Source: Oceanobacillus profundus
GTDB lineage: Bacteria > Bacillota > Bacilli > Bacillales > Amphibacillaceae
DNA length: 64,000 bases
Assembly: GCF_003515705.1 (NCBI RefSeq)
Contig: NZ_QWEH01000006.1
Span: 1 to 64,000, forward strand
Direction: 5' to 3'
Shown here piece after piece: positions 19,688 through 29,159 of the stretch (positions are counted from its first letter, which is position 1; each line of letters starts with the position of its first letter). The notes under the pieces were generated by a model. The model made no database searches, had not been told where the DNA came from, and saw only the letters and a program-made list of their open reading frames with translations. The translations under genes and the position numbers were made by a program.

Positions 19688-19986
19688 CGGAACAGCTTGC
19701 TAAAGAATCCTTTAGCTTTCTCCTGCTGCTGTTCGTCCACATAGGAAAGCTCATAGATTTTACCTTTTATCGTTACAACTCCTTCAGTCACATCTAAGTT
19801 TTTCAGCTGCAAATTTTGCCCTCGTATAATTAGATAGCCCATTGTTGTCTCCAGTAAAAATTCTTCATTATCGAAACTATCCACTTCTTTTACACCTGAT
19901 ATTTCCAAGTTCTTTCGATTATTCAGTTTTACCATATGCTCTGTTTGTACGCGATTTACCGTTTCCTTGTTATCATAATAGTTCAT
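19684..19986 (-). CDS. yabP: Sporulation protein YabP
   Basis: This 100-residue protein belongs to the YabP/YqfC family, made in the mother cell under sigma-E in B. subtilis. The core (residues 20-85) includes LEISGVKEVDSFDNEEFLLE and GYLIIRGQNLQLKNLDVTEG. There is no signal or membrane segment. It is paired with yabQ. Confidence 0.93.
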   Translation of the reverse strand: MNYYDNKETVNRVQTEHMVKLNNRKNLEISGVKEVDSFDNEEFLLETTMGYLIIRGQNLQLKNLDVTEGVVTIKGKIYELSYVDEQQQEKAKGFFSKLFR

Positions 19987-20044
19987 AGAAAGCCCTCCTT
20001 ATCACTATTAATTTATGATAGGAGGGACAAGTATAGAACTTTAT

Positions 20045-20299
20045 TCAGGCATTTTCTTCTTTCACAATAGTGTAGAGCGTTTCTGCTTCATCCTTTTTCA
20101 CCGTTTCTCTTAAGTCGTTCACTTTTACAGTTACAAGTTTCTGGCCAAATCGAATAATAAGCTCGTCCCCTTTGGAAAGGACTGTTGAAGCCTTTGCTTG
20201 ATTACCGTTTACCGTGATTCGTCCTTGATCGGCAACTTCCTTTGCTAACGTTCTTCGCTTAATGATTCGAGATATTTTCAAAAACTTATCTAATCGCAT
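20045..20299 (-). CDS. rqcP: Ribosome quality-control RNA-binding protein RqcP (YabO)
   Basis: RqcP is an S4-domain protein that acts with RqcH to add alanine tails to stalled nascent chains on 50S subunits. The 84-residue protein begins MRLDKFLKISRIIKRRTLAK, the S4 signature, and contains ADQGRITVNGNQAKA. I chose the ATG at 20299, where GAGAG lies eight bases upstream. It immediately follows yabN. Confidence 0.92.
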   Translation of the reverse strand: MRLDKFLKISRIIKRRTLAKEVADQGRITVNGNQAKASTVLSKGDELIIRFGQKLVTVKVNDLRETVKKDEAETLYTIVKEENA

Positions 20300-20304
20300 G
20301 GTCA

Positions 20305-21753
20305 TCACTCTCTTTCTTTTGCTTCATCCCAATAAGCATCCATTTCCTCAAGACTCGCTTGCTTTATATCTATACCCTTTTTCGTAAGCTGTTCTTCAAT
20401 ATACGTAAAGCGGGAACGGAATTTATTATTCGCTCGGTTTAAAGCTAGTTCTGGGTTAATTTTATAATACCTCGCTAGATTTGCTAGCACAAACAATACA
20501 TCGCCAAATTCATCTTCCATTTCCAATAGTGTGTTTTCTTCAATCGCTTCTTGGACTTCTTTTAGTTCCTCATCAAGCTTCTCCCAAACACCTGATACAT
20601 CTTCCCATTCAAAACCGACCTTTGCAGCCTTCTTTTGCAGTTTAAAAGCCTTTGCAAGCGATGGAAGGTGTTTTGGAATACCATCTAGCACGGATTCCCT
20701 TTCCTCTCCCTTTTCCGCCTTCTTCAATTCTTCCCAGTTTCGATTTACATCCTCGACAGAATCGACCTTCGTATTTGAAAATACATGCGGGTGGCGATAG
20801 ATCATCTTATCTGTAACGGAGCGGATTACATCATCTATCGTAAAATAGCCATCATCCTCACCAATTTGACTATGGAGAATCACGTGCATTAGTATATCTC
20901 CTAATTCCTCAATGATATTGTTATCGTCCCCAGCATCAATCGCATCAACAAGCTCATATACTTCTTCAATACTATATTCCCTTAGTGATTCATGTGTTTG
21001 CTTCCTATCCCACGGACAACCATCTGGAGATCGCAATGTTGCCATTACCTCTCGTAAGTGATCGAACGTGTGGTGTAATAAGTTGTCGGGAGCTGGTGGA
21101 ATATAAACACTCGTTAAATTGCTGATCTCCATCGTGTGATCAAGCTCTTCCAAAGAAACTTTCGTTATGCTTTCCTGTTTACTACCTGCAGCCTCAACAA
21201 TAATCACTTCATAATCTGGCGGCAGATCCTCAAGAAGTGAAAGCTTTACTTCCGAAGCAACAAAGCGATCATATACTTGGCAAAAAATAATATGATGTCG
21301 GTAATCCAGTTGACTTCGAGTAAAGGACGTACCGTCTACAAATTGGAAGCCTTCAATAGGATCAATTTTTAACGAGGTGAATAAATTGTCCAAATAGCTT
21401 TGCCCTCCCATAACCTCGACCTCAATTTCTGTCTGCTCTAATAAAAGCTGGACCGTTTTTTCTGCAAGCATTGGATGACCGGGAACAGTATAAATAAGTG
21501 TTTCTACTGCTTTTGCTTGCTCCAATAGAGCATTCGTTATCCGCTCATATACCGCACCGAACTGCTCTTCTTCCTCATACATATGGTCAAAGGCTTCAAA
21601 TCGCACCCCTTCATCTTGTAATGATTCAATAACTGGATGGTCCAATGTTCGGGAATAGACAACCATCTCTGCATGTACTAATTTTTTATAGATACCAAAT
21701 GGCAGCTGATTCACATCACCGGCACCGAGACCGATAATTTCAATTTTACTCAT
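20305..21753 (-). CDS. yabN: Tetrapyrrole methylase / MazG fusion (YabN)
   Basis: This 482-residue fusion has a SAM-dependent tetrapyrrole-methylase-like N-domain (about 1-220, MSKIEIIGLGAGDVNQLPFG; EGFQFVDGTSF) and two MazG nucleotide pyrophosphohydrolase units (from about 240; GCPWDRKQTHESLREYSIEE, and EIEDEFGDVLF-like EMEDEFGDVLFVLANLARYY). MazG proteins remove non-canonical nucleoside triphosphates. I chose the second of two adjacent ATGs, seven bases from GGGAGG. The upstream 50 codons of the frame lie inside yabM and are not used. Confidence 0.92.
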   Translation of the reverse strand: MSKIEIIGLGAGDVNQLPFGIYKKLVHAEMVVYSRTLDHPVIESLQDEGVRFEAFDHMYEEEEQFGAVYERITNALLEQAKAVETLIYTVPGHPMLAEKTVQLLLEQTEIEVEVMGGQSYLDNLFTSLKIDPIEGFQFVDGTSFTRSQLDYRHHIIFCQVYDRFVASEVKLSLLEDLPPDYEVIIVEAAGSKQESITKVSLEELDHTMEISNLTSVYIPPAPDNLLHHTFDHLREVMATLRSPDGCPWDRKQTHESLREYSIEEVYELVDAIDAGDDNNIIEELGDILMHVILHSQIGEDDGYFTIDDVIRSVTDKMIYRHPHVFSNTKVDSVEDVNRNWEELKKAEKGEERESVLDGIPKHLPSLAKAFKLQKKAAKVGFEWEDVSGVWEKLDEELKEVQEAIEENTLLEMEDEFGDVLFVLANLARYYKINPELALNRANNKFRSRFTYIEEQLTKKGIDIKQASLEEMDAYWDEAKERE

Positions 21754-23338
21754 CATAATTCCTCCCTTTATAAAAACGTATAAATAGTTCTGATTTCGGT
21801 AACATGCGTAATTCTTCCTTCGTAAAGGCTCGAAAACGCAGCAAACAAATGATAAAAATAACTCCGCCAATGACTGCAATAAATACAATATATATGAGCA
21901 AGGCAATGCGAGAAGCAGAAGCTTGTGCCGAGAATAACCAATCCATAAGAGCTATAAAAACAAGCATCGAAACACTTCCTAGAATAAGAGCTCGAAAACG
22001 AACGCGTTTTAACAATCGGAGCTCGGGCAACTTTCTCCTTAGCTCATACATGACGAGCGTAAAGAAAATAAGTAAGCTAACTACCGTAGCCATTGCACTT
22101 CCGGCTATTCCCCATAATGGTACTAATAACTGATTTCCGATCCATTTTACAAAAAAGGCAACGAGAATAAAGCCTGCAGTTCGTTTTATATGTCCTAAGC
22201 CTTGAAGAATGGATGCCGCTGTAATTGCTACCGAGCAAAGAAAGATGGCAAGTACAAGTAATTGCAATGCCTGTGTTCCACTTTCATCTTGGAATAATAA
22301 TCGATTCGCCTCTGGAAAAATAGCAATCAATCCAATGGTCGCACCAATAGCTAGATAAAAACTAAATAGCATTGCACCACGGATATACGGATAAAATGTG
22401 GATGGGTCGCCTTTTAACTTCTGCTTGGAGATCGATGGGAGTAATGCTAATGCAAAGGATGAGCCAAGCACAGTACCAAGCTGAATCAATGGTTGGCCGC
22501 GGTCAAATATCCCTTTGGCTTCCATTGCTTCTATTTTGGACAGCCCATACTCCCTAAGTCCTGGAATTAATGTGAATGCATCCGCAAACTGAATAACGAG
22601 CAGTACCATATGGTTTAATGCAGCAACAAGCCCAAGAATCAGCAACGTGCGGACATAATATTTCCAAGGGATTTCATAACGCTCTCTCGAACATGGACGA
22701 CGCTTCGCAACGTAAATACCCAAGATAACAATAGCAGCACAAGACCCGCAAATGGATGCAATTGCAGCTGCTTGACCAATCACATACAAGGAATGATTTC
22801 CAAAAGCAACATATATTGCTGCTGCGATAATGATACATACTCGAACAAGCTGCTCAATCACTTGTGAGTAAGCGCTCGGCTTCATTTCGTAAGTTCCTTG
22901 ATAAACCCCTCGTAACAAAGCAGAAAAAGGAACAAGCAGAAAAGCAAATGCAGCTAACCGATATGTATATGTTAATTGTACATCACCAACCAAGCCGGCA
23001 ATTGAATCTGCATTCCAAAAAAGAAAAAGAAATATTGCTCCATTCAATGCTAGTAATAGCAAAAAAACTGGAATATAAAAACTGTGAAGAGATAAGCTTT
23101 TGCCAGCTGCTTTTAACTCCACGGTCATTTTGGAAACAGCAGATGGAAAGCCATACAACGCAAGCATCATGGCGATCCCAAGAATTGGATAGACTTGCTG
23201 GTAAATATAAAATCCTATATCTCCTGTTAGATTCTGTAACGGCACTCGATAGCCCGCACTTAATACCTTACTGATGAGTCCTGCTAGCATGAGCAGCAAT
23301 GCACCTTTCACCAGCTTATTTGTTTCATTCTCATTCAT
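21746..23338 (-). CDS. yabM: Polysaccharide-type flippase, SpoVB/MurJ-like (YabM)
   Basis: The 530-residue protein has about fourteen hydrophobic segments and belongs to the MATE-like (MVF/PST) exporters. The opening NKLVKGALLLMLAGLISKVLS and the segment SAVSKMTVE are typical. In B. subtilis yabM lies between spoVT and yabN. It probably moves a lipid-linked precursor across the membrane; the substrate cannot be told from sequence. Its end overlaps the start of yabN. Confidence 0.85.
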   Translation of the reverse strand: MNENETNKLVKGALLLMLAGLISKVLSAGYRVPLQNLTGDIGFYIYQQVYPILGIAMMLALYGFPSAVSKMTVELKAAGKSLSLHSFYIPVFLLLLALNGAIFLFLFWNADSIAGLVGDVQLTYTYRLAAFAFLLVPFSALLRGVYQGTYEMKPSAYSQVIEQLVRVCIIIAAAIYVAFGNHSLYVIGQAAAIASICGSCAAIVILGIYVAKRRPCSRERYEIPWKYYVRTLLILGLVAALNHMVLLVIQFADAFTLIPGLREYGLSKIEAMEAKGIFDRGQPLIQLGTVLGSSFALALLPSISKQKLKGDPSTFYPYIRGAMLFSFYLAIGATIGLIAIFPEANRLLFQDESGTQALQLLVLAIFLCSVAITAASILQGLGHIKRTAGFILVAFFVKWIGNQLLVPLWGIAGSAMATVVSLLIFFTLVMYELRRKLPELRLLKRVRFRALILGSVSMLVFIALMDWLFSAQASASRIALLIYIVFIAVIGGVIFIICLLRFRAFTKEELRMLPKSELFIRFYKGRNYDE

Positions 23339-23472
23339 TCGTAAGCGCCCTTTAACTTAAATTTGCTATTAGTATACCATAGGTTTGGGACCAAATAACG
23401 AAAGAAGAAATACCCGATGCGTATTTAAATCATCCGCACTTTTATCTGTTGTTTCTGTTTTCTTTCTGACAT

Positions 23473-23516
23473 TTAAAAAAGCTGTCTCCAAAGGATAAAA
23501 TCCTCTCTGAGACAGC
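23473..23516 (-). terminator. spoVT terminator
   Basis: The stem GCTGTCTCAGAGAGGAT ... ATCCTTTGGAGACAGC on the minus strand is followed by six T residues. It isolates spoVT from yabM. Confidence 0.85.
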
Positions 23517-23533
23517 ATGTATGAAATTAAGTA

Positions 23534-24067
23534 CTATTCCATTTGTTTGGCCAAGAATACGGCAGCCGTTTCGGCAGCTTTCTGCTCTACTTTACTAAGC
23601 TTTTCCTCTTTGGAAAATATCATTACACACCCAATGGGATCTCCGTTTGCAATAATAGGACTGATACAGTAAGATTGCAGATCCTGCTCTTGCCCTTCTA
23701 TAACCTCTAATTTTGTGGGATCAACTTCAAATACTTGCGACCTTTTATCAATTGTTTGTGTTAATGGATCGCCAATACTTTTATTTAAATAATCCTTTTT
23801 CGACTCCCCAGCAATCGCAATGACTTCATCTCGATCACTAATCAGTACTGGTGAGTGAAGCGAGTTAAATAAAGCTTCTGCGTATTCTTTGGCAAAGTGC
23901 CCTAATTCATTAATAGGAGAATATTTCTTTAAAATAACTTCTCCTTCTCGGTCAACGAAAATTTCGAGCGGATCTCCTTCACGGATTCGTAACGTTCTTC
24001 TAATTTCCTTTGGCACAACCACTCTGCCTAAATCATCAATTCTACGTACAATTCCTGTTGCTTTCAT
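23534..24067 (-). CDS. spoVT: Stage V sporulation regulator SpoVT
   Basis: SpoVT is a forespore transcription factor that tunes sigma-G genes. The 177-residue protein has an AbrB-type swapped-hairpin DNA-binding domain (residues 1-50, MKATGIVRRIDDLGRVVVPK) and a C-terminal GAF domain. I chose the ATG at 24067 with GAGG nine bases ahead. Terminator and promoter-like sequence suggest a monocistronic gene. Confidence 0.96.
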   Translation of the reverse strand: MKATGIVRRIDDLGRVVVPKEIRRTLRIREGDPLEIFVDREGEVILKKYSPINELGHFAKEYAEALFNSLHSPVLISDRDEVIAIAGESKKDYLNKSIGDPLTQTIDKRSQVFEVDPTKLEVIEGQEQDLQSYCISPIIANGDPIGCVMIFSKEEKLSKVEQKAAETAAVFLAKQME

Positions 24068-24128
24068 TCTAAGCAGCCTCACTTTCTAATGATGATTACT
24101 CATGTTTTGTTGTTTGCTTAACGAGGAA

Positions 24129-24334
24129 GTTCAAAAAAGTCCGGTAAAAATGACACTCCAAGAGCAGTAGACCTTCGACTAAGTTCCGACACGTCCTGTG
24201 TCGAATGTCAAAGTCACCACATCCTGTGGAAGCCCGGTACGTGGAACTTCGAGGCACAGGACGTGCTAGTGTCGGCGTCACAAAGGACGTTGCGACCTTA
24301 GCCGACCGCGGTCCTTTTTATCCTCCTTTTGAAC
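24129..24334. repeat. Repeat family B, 206-base copy in the spoVT leader
   Basis: The left end is GTTCAAAAAAGTCCGGTAAA and the right end GGTCCTTTTTATCCTCCTTT followed by TGAAC, so terminal 8-mers GTTCAAAA and TTTTGAAC are inverted. The cargo holds its own palindrome (CACGTCCTGTG and CACAGGACGTG). The spoVT-mfd gap (24068-24435) contains only this and the promoter. Confidence 0.7.
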
Positions 24335-24370
24335 ACTCATTTAACGTGTAAAAATCACCAGGTGTGGTTT

Positions 24371-24400
24371 TAGTATAAATCATCCAAAAATAACTATACA
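24371..24400 (-). promoter_or_regulatory. Candidate spoVT promoter
   Basis: The minus strand has TGTATA (24395-24400), 17 bases and TATACTA (24371-24377). It resembles a forespore sigma-G promoter (TGAATA / CATACTA) but could also be sigma-A. spoVT is sigma-G-dependent in B. subtilis. The transcript would carry the family B repeat in its leader. Confidence 0.45.
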
Positions 24401-24435
24401 TTCCATGGAAAATATATTTTAGAAGAAGCGTATTT

Positions 24436-27400
24436 TTATTTATCCCGATTAACGCTGTTTAGTTTTTTGATAAATTCCTCAACTAAATCGTATCTGCTAT
24501 GTTCTGTTTCACTCGTCCACTTAAAGGCAATTTTCAATTTATTGCTTTCTGTCCCTAAGCCGACATTACGCCCAAACGTATTCGCCACTTCAAATACCTT
24601 TGAACCGTCAATTTGCTGACTACGCGCATCATCGACAAGGATGACAATTTTTTTGTTCCGTTCTGTAATGGACTCGACACGTTCTCTTTTGGCATACATT
24701 TTTAGAGAAGACACTGTGAAAAGGTTGCTTACCTCTACTGGGTAATCGCCAAAACGGTCAATTAATTCATCCTTAAGCTCCGAAACATCTTCAGCAGAAT
24801 CCATCGCTTGGAATTGCTTATAAATATTAATTTTCTGTTTCTCATCTTTAATATACCCATCTGGAATATAGGCATCAATCTGAAGTGCTAACTCAGGCTC
24901 AAACGGTGTAATATCCTCTATTTCCTTCCCAGCCTTCCGTGCATCAATAGCATCCTTAAGCATTTGTGAATACATATCAAACCCAACAGAATCAATGAAT
25001 CCATGCTGCTGTGCACCAAGCAGGTTACCTGCTCCACGAATAGAAAGGTCACGCATTGCAATCTTGAATCCCGAACCAAGTTCTGTAAACTCCTTGATTG
25101 CCTGCAGGCGCTTTTCGGCAACTTCTGTCAGAACTTTATCCTTTTGATACGTAAAGTATGCATACGCAACACGATTCGAACGCCCAACACGTCCTCTTAA
25201 TTGATACAACTGACTGAGCCCCATTCGGTCAGCATTACTGACAATTAGTGTATTAACATTCGGAATGTCTACACCCGTCTCAATAATCGTTGTACTGACA
25301 AGCACATCATATTCACCTTCTAAGAAACCAAAAATAACATTTTCAAGCTCTGTTTCATTCATCTGACCATGTGCAACTGCAATTCGGGCATCATCGACAA
25401 GCATCCCAATGTCACGAGCAACCTTGTCAATGTTTTCAACACGGTTATAGAGATAAAACACTTGCCCACCACGTGCCATCTCGCGTTCAATCGCCTCTCG
25501 AACAAAAAGCGGATTGTGCTCCATCACATAGGTTTGTATTGGGAAACGGTTTTCCGGTGGTGTTTCAATAACAGATAAATCTCGAACACCGAGCATCGAC
25601 ATATGCAATGTTCTTGGAATTGGGGTTGCTGTTAAAGTTAATACATCAACATTCGTTTTCAATTGCTTAATTTTCTCTTTATGCTTTACACCAAAACGCT
25701 GTTCCTCATCGACAATCAGTAAACCTAAATCACGATATTCAACATCCTTGGATAGAAGGCGATGTGTACCAATTACTACGTCGATAGTCCCTTGGCGTAC
25801 TCCTTTTAACGTCTCTGTTTGTTGTTTTCTCGTACGGAATCTGCTTAAAAGTCCAATATTGATTGGATAATCCTGAAACCTCTCGCGAATCGTTTCAAAG
25901 TGCTGCTGTGCTAAAATTGTCGTTGGAACAAGTAACGCTACTTGCTTCCCATCAGCTACTGCTTTAAACGCCGCCCGGATTGCTACTTCTGTTTTTCCGT
26001 AACCAACATCTCCACAGAGGAGGCGATCCATTGGCTGCTGCCTTTCCATATCCTGTTTAATCTCCTCGATACAACGAAGCTGGTCATCTGTTTCTTGATA
26101 CGGAAATGAGGCCTCAAATTCCCGCTGCATTTCGGTATCCTCGGAAAAGGCAAATCCCTTTTTCGCTTCTCGTTCTGCATACAGCTTGATTAAATCATCT
26201 GCAATATCTTCAACGGATGATTGGACTTTCCGCTTCACCTTTGTCCATTCGGTTCCGCCAAGTTTATACACTTTCGGTTCTTTACCTTCTGAGCCTACAA
26301 ATTTCTGTACAAGATCGATTTGTTCAATTGGAACAAATAGCTTGTCATCTCCAGAATACTTGAGCAGCATATAATCTTTATGCAGATTATTTACCTCAAG
26401 TGTCTCAATCCCAAGGTATTTCCCTACCCCATGATTAGCATGAACGACATAGTCACCGACCTTAAGTTCCTGATAGCTTTTAATTCGTTCCGCATTGGAA
26501 ATTTTTTGCTGCTTGCGTGTACGCTTAACGCGTTTTTTAAATAACTCATTTTCCGTGATAATGGATAGCTTATGCATCGGGAGTTCAATCCCGCTCGTAA
26601 TATTTCCAATCGCTATCGTTGGCTGATCTACTGGCAACCTTAATTCAGATGCAATGCCCGCTTCAATATCATAATCTGCTAAAATTGAATGGATTTTTTC
26701 TGCTCGCTCTTCATTCGGAGCAAGAATCACAACCGAGAAATCACTCTTTTCCCATCGTTGCAGCTCTGTTTTAAATAAGTGCATTTGGCCATGAAATTCC
26801 TGCATTGCCCGCGACGATAAGTTAATAATATTTTGTGGCTGTGTATTTGGTATATGACGTAAAAATACAGACATATAGATTCGTTGCTGCTTCATCATCT
26901 CTAAAACTGTATCCCAATCTAGAGAAAACCTGCTGTTTCGCACCATTTGGCCTGACTCAAGCAAGCTGCTGTACCATTCGGCTTCTTCCATATCCAGATG
27001 TGTAGCTGTTTCTTGAATCCTGCTCATTTCATCTAATACGATTAGACCATCAGAATCGAGATAATCTAATAAACTAGCAGGGTTTTCATATAGAAAACCG
27101 ATATATTTATACATTTCCTGAAAGCGCTCTAAATTCTTTAACCGGCTTATATCCTGTTCAATGACTTCGATGAGCTTTTCTTTTGCACTTGATGCTTTCA
27201 TTTTTTTAAGCGTTGCCGCATATGCTTCCTCGAGTTTATTCGCTGATGCCAGCACATCTTCATCTGTTAGCAATAGTTCTGTGGCAGGCCCAATTGTAAC
27301 GTTCTCTACCCGATCAAGCGATCGTTGTGTCTCTGCATCAAAATAACGAATAGAATCAATTTCCTCATCAAATAATTCAATGCGAATCGGGTGTTGTTCG

Positions 27401-27960
27401 GTAATTGGATAAATATCAATAATTCCACCGCGCCGACTGAATTCACCAGGTGTAGCAACCATAGAGGTTCGTTCATACCCCATATCGATAAGTGAGGACA
27501 AATACGAATCAATTGCAATATCTTCCCCAGTTACAAATCGGAGTTGATACTTACTCCAATAACTTTTAGGTGGCAAAATCCGTTTTAATGCCGCTACTGG
27601 TGTAATAAGAATGCCTGATTTCTTACGGGACCATGCTGTCAGCGCTTCAATACGCTGACTTCTCAATTCCGGACTGGATATCGATATCTCAGAAGCTATC
27701 AATTCATTGACCGGATATAAGTGTACATCATCTTCGCCCATAAACTCGGATAGGTCATCATATAGCTGCTGGGCCTGTACTAGTTGGTGTGTTACCAAAA
27801 GCACAGGCCTGTTAATCGATTGATCGATTACGGATACAAGAATGCTTCTTGCAGATCCCGAGAGACCCGCAATTAATTGCTCACGCATTCCACTGTCAAT
27901 TCCATTAATAATCGACTGGATATCTTCTTTTGATTGTAAATAATAATTAATACCCTTCAT
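24436..27960 (-). CDS. mfd: Transcription-repair coupling factor
   Basis: Mfd removes stalled RNA polymerase from DNA lesions and recruits UvrA. The 1174-residue protein has an N-terminal UvrB-homology region, a CarD-like polymerase-interaction domain (KVGDYVVHANHGVGKYLGIE, about 485-505), a SF2 translocase with Walker A GDVGYGKTE and DEEQRFG box, and the C-terminal TRCF domain. I chose the ATG at 27960 behind AAGAGGAG; the longer frame adds seven residues. Confidence 0.98.
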   Translation of the reverse strand: MKGINYYLQSKEDIQSIINGIDSGMREQLIAGLSGSARSILVSVIDQSINRPVLLVTHQLVQAQQLYDDLSEFMGEDDVHLYPVNELIASEISISSPELRSQRIEALTAWSRKKSGILITPVAALKRILPPKSYWSKYQLRFVTGEDIAIDSYLSSLIDMGYERTSMVATPGEFSRRGGIIDIYPITEQHPIRIELFDEEIDSIRYFDAETQRSLDRVENVTIGPATELLLTDEDVLASANKLEEAYAATLKKMKASSAKEKLIEVIEQDISRLKNLERFQEMYKYIGFLYENPASLLDYLDSDGLIVLDEMSRIQETATHLDMEEAEWYSSLLESGQMVRNSRFSLDWDTVLEMMKQQRIYMSVFLRHIPNTQPQNIINLSSRAMQEFHGQMHLFKTELQRWEKSDFSVVILAPNEERAEKIHSILADYDIEAGIASELRLPVDQPTIAIGNITSGIELPMHKLSIITENELFKKRVKRTRKQQKISNAERIKSYQELKVGDYVVHANHGVGKYLGIETLEVNNLHKDYMLLKYSGDDKLFVPIEQIDLVQKFVGSEGKEPKVYKLGGTEWTKVKRKVQSSVEDIADDLIKLYAEREAKKGFAFSEDTEMQREFEASFPYQETDDQLRCIEEIKQDMERQQPMDRLLCGDVGYGKTEVAIRAAFKAVADGKQVALLVPTTILAQQHFETIRERFQDYPINIGLLSRFRTRKQQTETLKGVRQGTIDVVIGTHRLLSKDVEYRDLGLLIVDEEQRFGVKHKEKIKQLKTNVDVLTLTATPIPRTLHMSMLGVRDLSVIETPPENRFPIQTYVMEHNPLFVREAIEREMARGGQVFYLYNRVENIDKVARDIGMLVDDARIAVAHGQMNETELENVIFGFLEGEYDVLVSTTIIETGVDIPNVNTLIVSNADRMGLSQLYQLRGRVGRSNRVAYAYFTYQKDKVLTEVAEKRLQAIKEFTELGSGFKIAMRDLSIRGAGNLLGAQQHGFIDSVGFDMYSQMLKDAIDARKAGKEIEDITPFEPELALQIDAYIPDGYIKDEKQKINIYKQFQAMDSAEDVSELKDELIDRFGDYPVEVSNLFTVSSLKMYAKRERVESITERNKKIVILVDDARSQQIDGSKVFEVANTFGRNVGLGTESNKLKIAFKWTSETEHSRYDLVEEFIKKLNSVNRDK

Positions 27961-28038
27961 TGTCAAACTCCTCTTAAACATGTATATATAAGCGCAAAAA
28001 TGCCTTGGTCTACATAACCAAAGCTTTTGCTGCGTATG

Positions 28039-28269
28039 TTATTGTATAAAATAATCCAATTCATGATAATTTGGATGCTGTCCTAGAGCATGCTCACAGT
28101 TTTCACAAATCGTTTGTATTTGCATATTTCCATTCCCATCATAACGGATCATTTCTTCTAGCTCTTTCTTGTTTAATTGATCAAAACCCAACATTGTTGT
28201 GTCGACAACCTTCTGCTCTAGCCTTCCAACGGTTTGCCCACAATGTCTGCACCGATATATAATTGTCAT
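28039..28269 (-). CDS. fin: Anti-sigma-F factor Fin (YabK)
   Basis: Fin is a small zinc-binding protein that inhibits sigma-F late in forespore development and helps the switch to sigma-G. The 76-residue sequence has two metal-ligand pairs, CRHC at residues 7-10 and CENC near residue 56, and ends LDYFIQ like its relatives. Position between pth and mfd matches B. subtilis yabK. Confidence 0.92.
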   Translation of the reverse strand: MTIIYRCRHCGQTVGRLEQKVVDTTMLGFDQLNKKELEEMIRYDGNGNMQIQTICENCEHALGQHPNYHELDYFIQ

Positions 28270-28304
28270 AAGTTACCACCTCGAATAAACATTAAAATGT
28301 CTAA

Positions 28305-28365
28305 AGTCCGTATTCAAAAAGGAATGAAGTAATGCGAAGTGTCATTTTCACCGGACTTTTTGAAC
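28305..28365. repeat. Repeat family B, about 60-base copy
   Basis: Reverse-complemented it begins GTTCAAAAAGTCCGGTGAAA and continues with ATGACACT, as the left part of the copy at 24129. The other end, TTTTTGAATACGGAC, deviates from the usual right end. It lies between pth and fin. Confidence 0.55.
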
Positions 28366-28441
28366 AACCTCTTAAAAGTTTATCCTGTTGGTCTTATTTT
28401 ATACATGTGCTATAGGAAGCTAATTACTATAAGCTTATGTA

Positions 28442-29005
28442 TCAATTATTATAATCATTCATTACTTCAACAAACGCTTTTCCTCCCAGCCATGACTCAC
28501 AAGCATCTGCCGCATGCCCGATGCTACGCTCAACATCTTCCTTCTCTTCCTTTGGAAAGGAGCCTAGCACGTAATCCACTACTGGAAGAGGCGATACAGG
28601 TCTGCCAACTCCAAGACGAATACGTTTAAATTCCTTTGTTCCTAAGTGAGCTATTGTTGATCTTACACCATTATGACCACCATGTCCTCCTTTTTGACGA
28701 AGGCGAATCTTCCCTGAAGGAAGGTCAAGGTCATCATAAATTACAAGAACATCTTCTAAATCAACATCATAATAATCCATTAGTGGACGAATAGATTCTC
28801 CAGAAAGATTCATATATGTCTGCGGTTGAAGGAGTATAAGCTTTTCACCAGAATAATTCTCCAGTGCATAATCGCCTTTAAATTTCGTTTTATCCAATTT
28901 CCAGTGATGACGATCCAATAATTCATCAATCACCATAAAACCAATATTATGACGCGTTTTTTCATATTTTTTACCAGGATTACCCAATCCTACAATACAT
29001 TTCAT
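28442..29005 (-). CDS. pth: Peptidyl-tRNA hydrolase
   Basis: Pth cleaves peptidyl-tRNA released by abortive translation; in B. subtilis it is also known as SpoVC. The 187-residue protein has [20 protein letters not shown] at the start with catalytic His20, and the second motif [12 protein letters not shown]. It is directly downstream of rplY. Confidence 0.97.
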   Translation of the reverse strand: MKCIVGLGNPGKKYEKTRHNIGFMVIDELLDRHHWKLDKTKFKGDYALENYSGEKLILLQPQTYMNLSGESIRPLMDYYDVDLEDVLVIYDDLDLPSGKIRLRQKGGHGGHNGVRSTIAHLGTKEFKRIRLGVGRPVSPLPVVDYVLGSFPKEEKEDVERSIGHAADACESWLGGKAFVEVMNDYNN

Positions 29006-29029
29006 CTTAACATCCTCCTAAAAGTGTAT

Positions 29030-29062
29030 GTTCAAAAGGAGGATAAAAAGGACTTTTTGAAC
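29030..29062. repeat. Repeat family B, minimal 33-base copy
   Basis: The stretch is bounded by GTTCAAAA and TTTTTGAAC and contains GGAGGATAAAAAGGAC. It equals the two ends of the family joined directly with no cargo. It sits between rplY and pth. The rest of this short gap (29063-29159) holds no gene. Confidence 0.7.
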
Positions 29063-29159
29063 TTCCTCCTAAAGAGGGATTCAATACAACAACCCCTCCT
29101 ACTAAGAATATACTACCAGATTCTTAAAGGAGGGTACATGTTGTTATTCCATATCGTTG

